Of a stretch of DNA of 64,000 nt, positions 1-9,167 are shown piece after piece; positions within the stretch are counted from its first letter, which is position 1, and every line of letters starts with the position of its first letter. The stretch is from NCBI RefSeq assembly GCF_008000755.1, contig NZ_CP041690.1, positions 248,001-312,000 on the forward strand, given 5' to 3'. The position numbers were made by a program, and so were the translations under genes. The stretch comes from Youhaiella tibetensis (GTDB lineage Bacteria; Pseudomonadota; Alphaproteobacteria; Rhizobiales; Devosiaceae). The notes below the pieces were generated by a model. The model did not search any database. It was not told the DNA's origin and was given only the letters and a program-made list of their open reading frames with translations.

Positions 1-1
1 G

Positions 2-229
2 GCGCCCGAGAGCACCATCGCACTGATGGAATCGAATCTGCGCCGGGCATGGAAAGCTGCCATGCTTCTTGGGCGCGATCCCGCACGCTCCTGGATCACT
101 GCCCAGTTGCAGGTTGATGGCGTTCAGCGTGTTGAGCTGCTCGAGCCTGCCACCGAAATCGAAATGCCCTTCAACCAGGCAGCGGCACTCGGGACGCTGA
201 CCATCCTCAAGATGGGTCGAGCCTACTAG
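2..229 (+). CDS. Baseplate assembly protein J, C-terminal fragment (partial at window edge)
   Basis: The reading frame is open from the first bases, so the gene begins before the window; only about the last 75 residues are present. The end has the layout of the P2 gpJ/Mu gp47 C-terminus: a helix, then a stretch reading GVQRVELLEPATEI, then a hydrophobic strand after NQAAALGTLTI. In the family this protein forms the wedge of the contractile-tail baseplate. It is followed after 2 bases by tail protein I, the usual J-I order in P2-like phages. The assignment rests on this short tail plus context; the ATG at 26 is internal, not the true start. Confidence 0.75.
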   Translation, partial: APESTIALMESNLRRAWKAAMLLGRDPARSWITAQLQVDGVQRVELLEPATEIEMPFNQAAALGTLTILKMGRAY

Positions 230-231
230 TC

Positions 232-1347
232 ATGACGTCAGCACTTCTGCCGACCAATGCCACGCCATGGGAGCGCGTGCTGGCCGACGCCATGTTGATT
301 CCGCCCGTCGTATCCAGCGCGATCACCGCGATGCGGCGCGTAAAATACGTCTCGCCCAGGCCATCCATGTTGCCGTACCTGGTCTGGGAATACGGCCTAG
401 GCGAACTCACGCCGTACGTTCCCAACCTTTACAACCTGATCGATCAGGGGGTGCGCTGGCAGCGACTGCGCGGCACCGTCAGCGCCGTGGCTGTCGGCCT
501 GGCCTGGGTGGGATATTCAGCAACGCTGGAAGAGGCCTGGACGGGCCGGCGCTTCTGGAATTCGTTCCAGCTTCGCTTCCCGTCGTTGCCTGTGCGGGAC
601 CTGCCCGACCTCGAGCAGATCGAGGGCGTCACAGGCCTTTCGGTGCCAAAGAGGTCGATCCTGCGGCGGGGCGTCTTTCAATACAACGTTGGCGCCGTGG
701 AAGCCGAAAGCACGCGCCTGGATACTTCCCTTCTCGATCACGAGAGTGGTGTCGCGGTCACGCAAGCCGGCACGATCTGGTCATTCGGCCGCACCCATTC
801 GTTCGATCACACGCTCTCCGAAGCGGAGGGGCAGACCATTGGCAACTGGCTAGAGCCGGTCGAAGGTGGGCCACTACTCTGGATGAGCATCGAAACCCCC
901 TGGGAGGAGGCAGAGTTCGCCTGGGACGAGGATGCTGCGTCGCAGAGGCAATCGGTCATGGCGGGGTGGTTCGTCGGACAGGCCATCCACTTGCGGCTCG
1001 CGGATGCGGAAGGGGCGACGATCGGGTATCGGCGCTGCCGAGCCGTTCGGGCGGTTCGCCTGGAATTCGATGGCGCCTACGCTTTCGGTGCAGACACATA
1101 CAACCCCCTGCCGGGCGGCGGTCTCCTCTACCTCGAGGCGATGACCCAGTTCGGGGACGCATCCGAAATCACGTGCGGCCGGATCAGTGTCCTCGTCGGT
1201 GCCGCCCGGGCCGCCGGCGTCACACCCGGCCGCCTCTGGCTCGAACCGGACGAGCTGGTCGGCGGCAACGAGATAGCTGAGCAGGTCGTCGACATTCCCC
1301 TGCGCGCCACCGTGCGCGAGCAATTCAAAATTCTGATGAGGTTCTGA
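232..1347 (+). CDS. Phage tail protein I (P2 gpI-like) with long C-terminal extension
   Basis: A structural baseplate component of a contractile tail. Residues 4-90 resemble P2 gpI: LLPTNATPWERVL at the start, a Pro-rich SPRPSMLPYLVWEYG stretch and the helix LIDQGVRWQRLRGT. The protein has 371 residues, about twice the P2 protein, so roughly 190 C-terminal residues are extra and I do not recognise them. The gene starts 2 bases after J and its TGA overlaps the next ATG, indicating translational coupling. The family call comes from the N-terminus and gene order; the role of the extension is unknown. Confidence 0.75.
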   Translation: MTSALLPTNATPWERVLADAMLIPPVVSSAITAMRRVKYVSPRPSMLPYLVWEYGLGELTPYVPNLYNLIDQGVRWQRLRGTVSAVAVGLAWVGYSATLEEAWTGRRFWNSFQLRFPSLPVRDLPDLEQIEGVTGLSVPKRSILRRGVFQYNVGAVEAESTRLDTSLLDHESGVAVTQAGTIWSFGRTHSFDHTLSEAEGQTIGNWLEPVEGGPLLWMSIETPWEEAEFAWDEDAASQRQSVMAGWFVGQAIHLRLADAEGATIGYRRCRAVRAVRLEFDGAYAFGADTYNPLPGGGLLYLEAMTQFGDASEITCGRISVLVGAARAAGVTPGRLWLEPDELVGGNEIAEQVVDIPLRATVREQFKILMRF

Positions 1348-4300
1348 TGGCATTCGAACATCCGAGTGGCCTTCCCTATGCGTTCCTGCGCGCCCGCGGG
1401 CAGCGCAGCCTGCAAGGCGTCACCTTTTACGGTCGGCGACCGTTCATCCAAGGTGGTGAACTCAACGACCTGCAGGAGATTGCCCGGGCGCGCCAGGAGC
1501 GGCTGGGGCGTTTGATCGCCAACAATGGCGACCGTGTCGTAGGAGGGCTTGCTCTGGTCGATCGGGATGCGGGGACGGTCGTTCTCACCGATGGCGAGAT
1601 CTACATTGCCGGCGATGTGTTCCCCGTCGAGCAGGCAACGCTTGGCGACGTCCCGATGGCTGGCCGCGTGGAAATTGGCGTTCGCCTCGTGCGGACCTAT
1701 GTCACCGGTGAGGATGACCCGACCCTGCTGGGTCTCGTGCCAGGCTCATTGGCGGAGGGCGAATTGGGAGCGGCGCGCGAGTCCGTCTCGATCGCCTGGG
1801 CCCGTGAGGGCGATGGCGGCGCCGGAGAATTCTACCAGGTCTATGTTCTTCAGGATGGCACGATTCTCGACCAGACGCCGCCGCCGCTCCTGGACGGGAT
1901 CGCGCAGGCCCTTGCTGTCTACGATCGTCCGAACGGACACTACATCGTCAAAGGGTGCCGGGTGACGGCCCTTGGCCAGAATGCCGGCAACCAATTGTTC
2001 TCGATCGAGGAGGGCGAAGCCAACATCTTCGGCTTCAAAGTGACCCGATACTCTGCACTTCGCCACGCGGAGCCTGAGGATTGGGACGTCGCGGCAGTCC
2101 CAGGAGAAACGCACACCTATGCCGGCGGTGCTACCCAGACCGTCACGGTCGACAAGTTTCCGATCGACGAAATAACGACGATCCTGCTCACCAAGCAGAA
2201 GACCGTCACCCTTACGCGTGGGGCCCTGGCCAACGGTATCGACGGATTGCCGGACAGTTCCGTGATCGAGCTCGTCAGTGTCACGCAGGGTGCCACCACC
2301 TACGTGCAGGGCGCTGACTACAAGCGCACGGGTTCCGGGGTAGACTGGGCGCCGGTCGGCGCCGAGCCGCTTGCGGGAAGCACCTACCAGGCGACCTACA
2401 AGTTTCGCGACAGCGTGGCGCCTACTGCCTTCACCGAACGGACGATAACAGTGGCTGACGGTGTCGCCGGCGGCGACATCATCCTGGCGTACACGTATAA
2501 GCTTCCGCGGATCGACGTGCTCGGCCTGCTGCCGGACGGTTCTCCCAAGTACATCCGGGGGGTGTCGGCGGAAAGCCCGGTGATGCCGTCGATCCCCTTC
2601 AACGTACTGGCACTCTGCGAGATCCGCTACGACTGGATGGGAACGCCGCAGGTGGTCTCCGATGGCATCCGCACGGGGGTGGTCATGTTGTCGGTCGCGG
2701 AAATGGCGCGGTACTGGCGTGTCATCGAGGGGCATGGGCGCCTTATCCAGCTTGAGCGCCTCAAGTCCGGCGTCGATCAGCGGGACCCGGCCGCCAAGAA
2801 GAACATGTTCGTCGATCCCTGGGACAGTAACTACTACCGCGACGAGGGCGTGGCTCAGTCGGCAGCGATCGGCAACGGTATCATGCAGTTGGCAATCGAA
2901 CCCACCTTCCATGACGTGGTGCTCGACACCCCGATTACTCTCAATTGGGTGGAGGAGGTTGTTGTCAGCCAGTCGCTCAAGACCGGGTGCGACAAGATCA
3001 ATCCTTACCAGAACTTCCTGCCGCTCCCCGGGGCACTCGCGCTCACGCCGGCCGCCGACATCTGGAATCAGACGACGACCCAGTGGGCGGCAGATGCGAC
3101 CATCGAGTTTCAGCGTGGCGTGCAGTCGTGGGGCGGGCCGCTCGTTACACAGCAGGTTGAGGTTGTCAGCCTGGGCTCGCGGACCGAAGCGCTGCCCAAC
3201 CTGCGGGTCCGAAACGTGACATTCAAGATTTCGGGCTTCTTCCCGGGCGAGAACCTGGATGCGCTCGCCTTTGATGGCGTCGACATCAAGCCCGCCGGAG
3301 TCCAGACCGCCGATGGAAATGGCGAGATCGTCGGGTCATTCAACGTGCCCGCCAACATCCCTGCCGGCACCAAGACGGTGCGCGCAGTCGGGCAGGGAGG
3401 GACCGAGGCGGAGGCCTTCTACACCGGCCAAGGCACCCTGACGGTCGAAACGCTGCGCCGCGTGACGACGGTCAATCGCTGGGTGGCTCCTAGCTGGACC
3501 ACGGGTGGCGGCGGGGGTGGTAGCGATGGCAGCGGCGGCGCCAGTAGCCTGTCGAGCGACCCTCAGGCGCAGATCTTCATGTTGCCTGCGTCCCGTCAGC
3601 TCCTGGGAGTTGACTTCCATGTCTGCAAGGTCGGCGATCCGGCCAACCACATTCTCGTGCACCAGGTGTCGGTCGAGAACGGCACTCCAACAACGGAGCT
3701 CCTGGCGGAGGCACTCGTGTCGATGACAGCCGCAGCGGTAGGTTGGAAGGGCGCCCGCTACCACCTGCCGGTCACCACGCCAAACGATCGCGACCACGCT
3801 TTCGTCATCAAGACAGACGATGGCGAGCACTCGATTTCGCTGGCCGCTCTCGGCGGGTTTGATGTCGAGGAACAACGCCCGGTGACAACGCACCCATATC
3901 CGATCGGGCCTCGCCTATCGTCAGTCAACGCGCGCACCTGGACGCCCCACCAGAGCGAAGCGCTCACCTTTCGCCTTGTGGCAGCTCGCTACCCCGCGAC
4001 GACAAAGACGGTCGAGTTGGGCACTTTCGATCTCGTGCACTGCAGTGATTTGCAGGTGCGCGCCCTCGCGGAACTGCCGAGCGCCGCCTGCTCGGTGGTG
4101 TTCGAGGTCGAACGCACCAACGGTTCGATCTATCGTCTTCTCCCGTTCCAGGTGCTCCAACTCGCTGAGTGGATCACCGAGACGGTGACGCTGCGCGTCG
4201 TACTTGCCGGCACTGAAACCATGTCGCCGATCCTCTACGCGCCGATCCAACTCATCGCCGGCGACGTGCTGACCGAGGCCACCTATGTCAGCCGTGCGTT

Positions 4301-4568
4301 CGACCTCAACACTGCGGAGCGGGTATCGGCATACGTCAAGGCGTCGCTGCCTGCCGGCTCTGCCTTGGCGATGCATTTCGATCAGGCCGACGACGACTGG
4401 CAGGAGCTCGATCTCGATGCCACCGAGACCTCGCCCGATCCTGCCTGGGTCGAGCGCAATTACACCAAGTCAGGGCTTACGGGCCCGGTGATGCGCGTGA
4501 AGCTAACATTGACCGGCGGGGCGGCAGCTCGGCCCCGCGCGGCCGATTTCGGTCTCGGCGTGATGTAG
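1347..4568 (+). CDS. DUF4815 phage tail fibre / baseplate-associated protein
   Basis: A 1073-residue protein whose first ~350 residues match the DUF4815 pattern seen in contractile-tail prophages (start GRRPFIQGGELNDLQEI, then a beta-rich region ending near DVLGLLPDGS). A glycine/serine linker near residue 720 (GGGGGGSDGSGG) separates a C-terminal region of beta-sandwich character. Probably a fibre or baseplate-attached spike that contributes to host contact; this is inferred from position between gpI and the collar-type fibre. ATG overlaps the TGA of tail protein I. No frameshift or truncation is visible. Confidence 0.7.
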   Translation: MAFEHPSGLPYAFLRARGQRSLQGVTFYGRRPFIQGGELNDLQEIARARQERLGRLIANNGDRVVGGLALVDRDAGTVVLTDGEIYIAGDVFPVEQATLGDVPMAGRVEIGVRLVRTYVTGEDDPTLLGLVPGSLAEGELGAARESVSIAWAREGDGGAGEFYQVYVLQDGTILDQTPPPLLDGIAQALAVYDRPNGHYIVKGCRVTALGQNAGNQLFSIEEGEANIFGFKVTRYSALRHAEPEDWDVAAVPGETHTYAGGATQTVTVDKFPIDEITTILLTKQKTVTLTRGALANGIDGLPDSSVIELVSVTQGATTYVQGADYKRTGSGVDWAPVGAEPLAGSTYQATYKFRDSVAPTAFTERTITVADGVAGGDIILAYTYKLPRIDVLGLLPDGSPKYIRGVSAESPVMPSIPFNVLALCEIRYDWMGTPQVVSDGIRTGVVMLSVAEMARYWRVIEGHGRLIQLERLKSGVDQRDPAAKKNMFVDPWDSNYYRDEGVAQSAAIGNGIMQLAIEPTFHDVVLDTPITLNWVEEVVVSQSLKTGCDKINPYQNFLPLPGALALTPAADIWNQTTTQWAADATIEFQRGVQSWGGPLVTQQVEVVSLGSRTEALPNLRVRNVTFKISGFFPGENLDALAFDGVDIKPAGVQTADGNGEIVGSFNVPANIPAGTKTVRAVGQGGTEAEAFYTGQGTLTVETLRRVTTVNRWVAPSWTTGGGGGGSDGSGGASSLSSDPQAQIFMLPASRQLLGVDFHVCKVGDPANHILVHQVSVENGTPTTELLAEALVSMTAAAVGWKGARYHLPVTTPNDRDHAFVIKTDDGEHSISLAALGGFDVEEQRPVTTHPYPIGPRLSSVNARTWTPHQSEALTFRLVAARYPATTKTVELGTFDLVHCSDLQVRALAELPSAACSVVFEVERTNGSIYRLLPFQVLQLAEWITETVTLRVVLAGTETMSPILYAPIQLIAGDVLTEATYVSRAFDLNTAERVSAYVKASLPAGSALAMHFDQADDDWQELDLDATETSPDPAWVERNYTKSGLTGPVMRVKLTLTGGAAARPRAADFGLGVM

Positions 4569-4581
4569 GGGGAGGGGAGCC

Positions 4582-6168
4582 ATGGCCACGACCGCAAATC
4601 GCGACTATCCACTTCCGGAGGCGGGGGCCTCGGTAAAGGACGAAATCGAGCGCCTTCAACAGGCGACTTTGCCCATGCTGGATGAGGACGTCCAAGCCCT
4701 CTTTGACGCCATCGGCGGCCTCTCCGAAATAGGCCACAAGCACCCGATTTCGGATGTTGAAGGCCTTTCGGCGGCGCTCGCTGCCAAGATGCCGGCGAGC
4801 AAGACGTTCTCCATTGGCGAACTTTCCGGGGTCGTCGGCGCCGACGACGCGCCGGATGGCTATGTCCTGGTGAAGGTGGGTGAAGAGTGGGTCGCCCAAG
4901 CGGCGCTTTCCGCCCTCGGGTCGCACGACCACGTCATTGCGGACGTCAGTGGCCTGGGCGATGCGCTCGATACGCTGACCGAGGCGGCGAGCGGAGCCCA
5001 GGCGACGGCTGATGAAGCCAAGGGGGCGGCGGTTCCGATCGGGATCGTGTTCATGCAGAACGGGCCGGTTGACCCTGGGTACCTGCGCTTCGGTGAAGGC
5101 GGCTCGTATGACCGTGCGAGCTACCCGGACCTTGCCGCATGGATGGATGCCAACGGACAGACCGCATTCGGTCTGACTCCTACGCAGATCGCCAACGGTG
5201 AGTTCCCGGACTGGCGTGACCACTCCCCGCGTACTGCTGGCGGGCCGCTCGGTCCATCTGTTGGCGCTTTGCAGTTAGACGCCATGCAGGGGCACCGTCA
5301 CGCTGAAAAGTGGAACGGCATCCTCGGCAATTTCTACACATCTGGCGCCAGCGGCCAGGTCCGTAATTCGGCCGGAACCCCTCCGAGCGTCGATCCGCCC
5401 GCAGGATACAACGGCATCTTCGATCCGATCACCGATGGGACCAACGGGATTCCACGTACCGCGTCCGAAACCCGCGTGAAATCTTTCGGCGTTCGCTGGC
5501 AGATCAAGGCTTATGGTGCGTTCGTTGGCGGGGGTACCGCCGATCTTGTTGCCATCCAGCAGGACGTGCAGACGGTGAAGAACGGTGCCGTTCGAAAGGA
5601 CGTGGACCAGAGCGGTTCCTACGGCGTCCCCGAGAAGGTCACCATCCTCAAGAACACCCTTCAGGCGTGGGAGCAGATTGGAGGTGAGGTCAAACCTGTC
5701 AACGTCTCAGCTATTGCCTGGACCGACCTCGATAGCTTTGCACGACTACGCCTGACCGGTTGGCTTCGACCCGTCACCGATGCGCAGAGCCTGTTCCTGC
5801 AAGTCAGTGCAGACGGCGTCAGCTACTACAACGCGTCCAACGCCTACAACCACCAGGTCTCAAATTCGGTGGGTGCCTCAATCACCGCCGCCACCGCCGA
5901 CTATATCGGGTTTCGTATGGGCGGGATCACCATTGGCAACGCTGCCGACGAGTTGACGGCGTTCACCGTAATTCTTGACCGGTTTAACGAGAACGCCCGG
6001 ACCCTCTATTCTTACCACGGTCAAGCCGTGGGAGCTGATGGCGTCCTGACTTGGTGTTCCATCGCTGGTAGACGAAGTGCCTCGGGGGTGGATACTGCCC
6101 TCCGGATATTCCCAAGCTCCGGCAACATTGCGGCTGGTAGCGTCATCCTAGAGGGGGTGCGCGGATGA
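4582..6168 (+). CDS. Tail fibre protein with fibre repeats and a collar-like region
   Basis: A 528-residue likely receptor-binding fibre. Two copies of a repeat of the form H-x-H-x-I-x-DV-x-GL-x-x-AL occur near residues 52-70 and 113-131, resembling the Phage_fiber_2 tail-fibre repeat. Around residues 150-250 the sequence YLRFGEGGSYDRASYPDLAAW and a following GHRH resemble phage tail-collar proteins. The C-terminal ~200 residues are beta-rich and unrecognised, as expected for a variable adhesin tip. A strong ribosome site (GGAGGGGAG) precedes the ATG. Host range determination is inferred. Confidence 0.7.
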   Translation: MATTANRDYPLPEAGASVKDEIERLQQATLPMLDEDVQALFDAIGGLSEIGHKHPISDVEGLSAALAAKMPASKTFSIGELSGVVGADDAPDGYVLVKVGEEWVAQAALSALGSHDHVIADVSGLGDALDTLTEAASGAQATADEAKGAAVPIGIVFMQNGPVDPGYLRFGEGGSYDRASYPDLAAWMDANGQTAFGLTPTQIANGEFPDWRDHSPRTAGGPLGPSVGALQLDAMQGHRHAEKWNGILGNFYTSGASGQVRNSAGTPPSVDPPAGYNGIFDPITDGTNGIPRTASETRVKSFGVRWQIKAYGAFVGGGTADLVAIQQDVQTVKNGAVRKDVDQSGSYGVPEKVTILKNTLQAWEQIGGEVKPVNVSAIAWTDLDSFARLRLTGWLRPVTDAQSLFLQVSADGVSYYNASNAYNHQVSNSVGASITAATADYIGFRMGGITIGNAADELTAFTVILDRFNENARTLYSYHGQAVGADGVLTWCSIAGRRSASGVDTALRIFPSSGNIAAGSVILEGVRG

Positions 6169-6500
6169 TTAAGATCGTCAACGGTATCGAAGTTGAAATG
6201 ACGCCCGAAGAGGTTGCGTTGTGGGTGGCCGAGCAGGACAGCTACACGCCGCCCGTGCCGGACTTCTATGACCTCCCCAAGCGTATCCTCATCGAGCGCC
6301 TCGTGCAGGACGAAGACACCGACGAAATCACACCGGTGTTCGCCATGCTCGCCCAACAGCCTCAGAAGACGCAGGAGTTGTTCAACGCCTGTGACTACTT
6401 CAGGTCCACCCACCCGATGTTCGCGGTGATGCACTGGGGCATCTGGCAGGCGTTGGGCAGCGAGGAACGGGCGGACGAACTGCTCTCTCCAGAGGACTGA
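6165..6500 (+). CDS. Small protein after the tail fibre, possible fibre-assembly chaperone
   Basis: 111 residues, acidic and mostly helical, starting MIKIVNGIEVEMTPEE. The ATG overlaps the TGA of the fibre gene (ATGA), so the two are translationally coupled. P2-like and lambdoid phages usually carry a fibre-assembly chaperone directly behind the fibre gene, and the position fits, but I see no decisive motif. A strong terminator follows, closing the J-I-fibre operon. Confidence 0.6.
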   Translation: MIKIVNGIEVEMTPEEVALWVAEQDSYTPPVPDFYDLPKRILIERLVQDEDTDEITPVFAMLAQQPQKTQELFNACDYFRSTHPMFAVMHWGIWQALGSEERADELLSPED

Positions 6501-6542
6501 TGGACGTTCCTTGAGGGGGTGTTTCGCCCTTTTCATCAACCG

Positions 6543-6570
6543 AAGCCCGCCTTCCCAGGCGGGCTTTTTC
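6543..6570 (+). terminator. Rho-independent terminator after the tail fibre operon
   Basis: A perfect 9-bp stem, AAGCCCGCC with GGCGGGCTT, 6-base loop, running into TTTTTC. It lies 43 bases after the previous stop and before the tail sheath, so sheath and downstream tail genes probably have their own promoter or depend on readthrough. Confidence 0.85.
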
Positions 6571-6598
6571 TTTTCCCAACCTTTAAAGGAGATACCCG

Positions 6599-7828
6599 AT
6601 GACCGAACCGGTTTTCGGCATGACTTTCTCGCGGACGGATGAGGGGCCGGTGCCGGTATTGGGCGCCGACTTCTCCAAGGCGCTTCTGATCGAAACCTCG
6701 GCGGACGCTGATGCTGCCGCCTTTCCTGTCGGCCAGCCGGTCCGCATTTCCACGTCTGACGCGACGATGGTGGCCAAGCTTGGCACAGGTCTCCTCGCCG
6801 ATGCCGTGAAGGGCATCAATTCCCAACTGACCGGCCTCAATGCTGGTGCCGATGTCACCATCTATAGGGTAGCGGAAGGCGCCGATGCCGAGGAGACGGC
6901 AACCAATATCGCCACTGCGCTGGCGCCCACCAACATTGCCGCGATCCCGTCGGCCGTGAACGCGACCCCCCGCCTCGTGTGGGCAGGGCGCACCCCCTGG
7001 CGCAAGGACCTCGTCACCACCAGTCCCGTCGTCGCCGCGCTGCATGCTGCGTGCGAGCGGCTGCTTGCGATCGCTGTCGTCGACGTTGACGACACTTCCA
7101 AGGCCAACGCCGTTGGTGCGCGCGAAACCATGAATTCCGAACGGCTCATGCCGCTTGGCATCGCAGCGCGCGTCTATGAGGGTGCTGCACTTGTGACGCG
7201 TCCGATGGGCCCGCGGATCGTTGGCCTTTTTCAGCGCGTCGACAACCTCAACGAAGGCAAACCGTTCGACCCGATCGCCAATCGACCGATCTATGGGCTG
7301 GCCGGGCTGTCGCGCAAGATCCCGTTCTCCCTGCTCGATGGCTCGACCGAGGGCCAGCAGATGCTCGAGGCGGAAGTATCGATCGTCGCGGAAGGCGAGG
7401 TTGGCGTTGATGGTTCGGTCGCCGACGGCGGCTTCAAGTTCATCGGCACCGATAATGCGACGACAGGTGAACTCTGGAAGCAGATTCACCAGGTGCGCGG
7501 GGCAGACTACCTGACCGTCAAGATCATGCAGATCACGCGCGAATTCCTTGGCCGCAAGATCACTGGCGACCTGGTCGAGGCGTGGCTCAACTCCATCAAG
7601 TTCATGTTGCGCGACCACCAGGCCGACGACGACATTCTCGGCTACGACGTGAAGTTCCTGCCGGCCAAGAACAGCCCCGAACAGATCCGGCTCGGCAAGC
7701 TCACAGTGAATATGGGCATCGAACCCGCACCGGCCTTCAAGGTCGCCAACCATGAGATTGCCCGGTATCGCCCGGCAATCGAAGGGCTCGTCAACGACAT
7801 CATCGCTCGACAGAACGCGTCCAACTAA
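6599..7828 (+). CDS. Contractile tail sheath protein (P2 FI-like)
   Basis: A 409-residue sheath subunit that polymerises around the tube and contracts at injection. The N-terminus (PVFGMTFSRTDEGPVPVLGADFSKALLIET) is typical of the P2 FI family, and the C-terminal part has AWLNSIKFMLRD and a final region with ARYRPAIEGLV. Length fits the family (about 390-400). A strong ribosome site AAAGGAG stands 8 bases before the ATG. The tube gene follows 53 bases downstream, the usual sheath-tube pair. Confidence 0.9.
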   Translation: MTEPVFGMTFSRTDEGPVPVLGADFSKALLIETSADADAAAFPVGQPVRISTSDATMVAKLGTGLLADAVKGINSQLTGLNAGADVTIYRVAEGADAEETATNIATALAPTNIAAIPSAVNATPRLVWAGRTPWRKDLVTTSPVVAALHAACERLLAIAVVDVDDTSKANAVGARETMNSERLMPLGIAARVYEGAALVTRPMGPRIVGLFQRVDNLNEGKPFDPIANRPIYGLAGLSRKIPFSLLDGSTEGQQMLEAEVSIVAEGEVGVDGSVADGGFKFIGTDNATTGELWKQIHQVRGADYLTVKIMQITREFLGRKITGDLVEAWLNSIKFMLRDHQADDDILGYDVKFLPAKNSPEQIRLGKLTVNMGIEPAPAFKVANHEIARYRPAIEGLVNDIIARQNASN

Positions 7829-7881
7829 GGGCGCGGGCCGCGCGCTCCTGCCTATCCTTTTCAACTCAATGAGGTTCTCTC

Positions 7882-8400
7882 ATGCTGTCACAGTATCTGC
7901 TGGCCGCCGTCGATGTGCGCCGCGCCCAGCAGCCCGGCTCCACCCGAGGCGGGCTTGTCACCAAACTCGCCATTCCCGGCATCAAGTTCGTCACCAGCGA
8001 GCACAATCCGGGCGGGGGCGTCATGGCCGTAAGCTTCGTCCAGCCCCGCATCGAGGCGCCGGAACCGAAATTCGAAGTCAAGGGCATCGACACCGACGTT
8101 TTCGGCGGCCTGGGCCAGGTCGATCGCTGGATATTCGCCGGCGCCTACCGTGAGAAAAAGCCTGGCGGCGGCGGGGTGGTGCCCGGCCGTGCCGTCATCG
8201 AGGGGGCGATCTCGGCCTGGGAGCCGGACGAAAGCGACCCCACCGAGTTCCAGGGGTGCAACCATACCTTCACCGAGGTGACGCACTACGAGTTCCACCT
8301 AGGCGACAACGAGCTCTTCTACATCGACCACTGGGAGCGCGTGCTGCGGGTCAACGGCGTCGACATCTTCGATGACATTCGCCGCGCGTTGGGGGCGTAA
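7882..8400 (+). CDS. Major tail tube protein (P2 FII-like)
   Basis: 172 residues, matching the length of the P2 FII tube subunit that stacks in rings inside the sheath. It shows the family's compact beta-rich pattern, with a C-terminal strand pair HYEFHLGDNELFYID followed by VNGVDIFDDIRRALG, very typical of FII proteins. It directly follows the sheath gene, and the next gene (gpE-like chaperone) starts at the base after its stop. Confidence 0.9.
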   Translation: MLSQYLLAAVDVRRAQQPGSTRGGLVTKLAIPGIKFVTSEHNPGGGVMAVSFVQPRIEAPEPKFEVKGIDTDVFGGLGQVDRWIFAGAYREKKPGGGGVVPGRAVIEGAISAWEPDESDPTEFQGCNHTFTEVTHYEFHLGDNELFYIDHWERVLRVNGVDIFDDIRRALGA

Positions 8401-8715
8401 ATGGAGTCCGCGCCCACGCTCACGCTCAAGCTCAAGCACCCCGTCGCCTTCGGCGACACTCAGTACAAGGTGCTGACCCTGCGCCGCATGAAGGCCCGGG
8501 ATGCCCTTGTTGCCGAAGACGAGCAGAACAAGATCATGGCGGGCTATCTGATGTTCGCAGCGCTCGCCAATGTGCCGGTCGAGGTGATCCTCGAGCTCGA
8601 CATGGAAGACCTTACCGAGTTGGGAAAGAAGGTGGCCCCGCTCATGGGAAAGCAGGGGGCGGCTCTGGAGGCGATGCTGGGGACGGAAGCCGCCCAGTCC
8701 CCTGGCGAGATATAA
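8401..8715 (+). CDS. Tail assembly chaperone, gpE-like (zero-frame product)
   Basis: A 104-residue cytoplasmic chaperone of the phage E/gp41/gp14 group, which coats the tape measure before tube assembly. The core TLKLKHPVAFGDTQYKVLTLRRMKARDAL is the standard beginning. Codons 83-84 (GGA AAG) together with the preceding base form the heptamer G GGA AAG at 8646-8652, the slippery sequence used by lambda G/GT, so some ribosomes should move to the -1 frame and make the longer E-E' protein annotated separately. The zero-frame tail after the slip is about 20 residues. Confidence 0.85.
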   Translation: MESAPTLTLKLKHPVAFGDTQYKVLTLRRMKARDALVAEDEQNKIMAGYLMFAALANVPVEVILELDMEDLTELGKKVAPLMGKQGAALEAMLGTEAAQSPGEI

Positions 8716-8846
8716 TACTGGCGGTCGCCAGGCATACGAACACATCGATCGATGCTGTCGAAGATTGGGATGTCGACAAGCTGCTCAGCTACTCGCGATC
8801 ACTTGCAAGGCAGCTCGCACGCGAGAAGGGACGGGCCGGCCGCTAG
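8401..8846 (+). CDS. Tail assembly chaperone E-E' fusion made by programmed -1 frameshift
   Basis: Reading zero frame to 8652 and then the -1 frame from 8652 to the TAG at 8844-8846 gives a 148-residue product. The -1 frame has no stop between the slippery heptamer (8646-8652) and 8844. The extension starts with a Gly-rich linker (AGGGSGGDAGDGS) and ends in WDVDKLLSYSRSLARQL, which resembles the small GpE family of tail proteins encoded by the E' frame in P2. Dual E/E' production is established in P2, lambda and many other tailed phages; here it is read from sequence, not shown. The E' part has no independent start with a good ribosome site. Confidence 0.8.
8646..8652 (+). promoter_or_regulatory. 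Slippery heptamer G GGA AAG for -1 ribosomal frameshifting
   Basis: The heptamer is in the correct register (last base of ATG, then GGA AAG). It is identical to the lambda G/GT slip site and lies about two thirds through the chaperone gene, the usual position. GC-rich sequence follows and could form a stimulatory structure, which I did not fold. Confidence 0.8.
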
Positions 8847-8867
8847 GCGGTACGGCCCGTCGTGGTC

Positions 8868-9158
8868 TTAGCTCACCGTCTCCTCGATGATGGTCTTTCG
8901 GCCTCGTGTCAGGAGGGCAAAGAGGCCAAGGATCACGGCGCCTGCGACCCAGATAAAGAGGATCATCCCCGCGCCGATGGCGGTGCCGATCGCGCGTCCC
9001 GCCTGCTCGGCCTCGCTTGTGGTTACAACGCTGGTCGCCGCGTTCATGCCGCCGATCATCCAGATCAACATGAGTACGTTGAAAAGGATGAAGAGGATAA
9101 GGAAAAGCCAGCCGAAGAAGCCGCGCTTCCGGGTTTCCTTGCGAATGATAGTAGCCAA
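8868..9158 (-). CDS. Small inner-membrane protein, putative moron
   Basis: 96 residues with two hydrophobic segments (about 14-38, GFFGWLFLILFILFNVLMLIWMIGG, and about 63-83). The first follows a basic N-terminus (RKETRKR), suggesting the N-terminus stays in the cytoplasm. The start is TTG, preceded by GGGGG five bases upstream; no ATG lies near. It is on the opposite strand to all tail genes, inside the tail operon, together with the secreted protein upstream of it. I do not recognise the family. The layout suggests a lysogenic-conversion gene expressed from the prophage. Confidence 0.65.
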   Translation of the reverse strand: MATIIRKETRKRGFFGWLFLILFILFNVLMLIWMIGGMNAATSVVTTSEAEQAGRAIGTAIGAGMILFIWVAGAVILGLFALLTRGRKTIIEETVS

Positions 9159-9167
9159 TTCAGCCCC

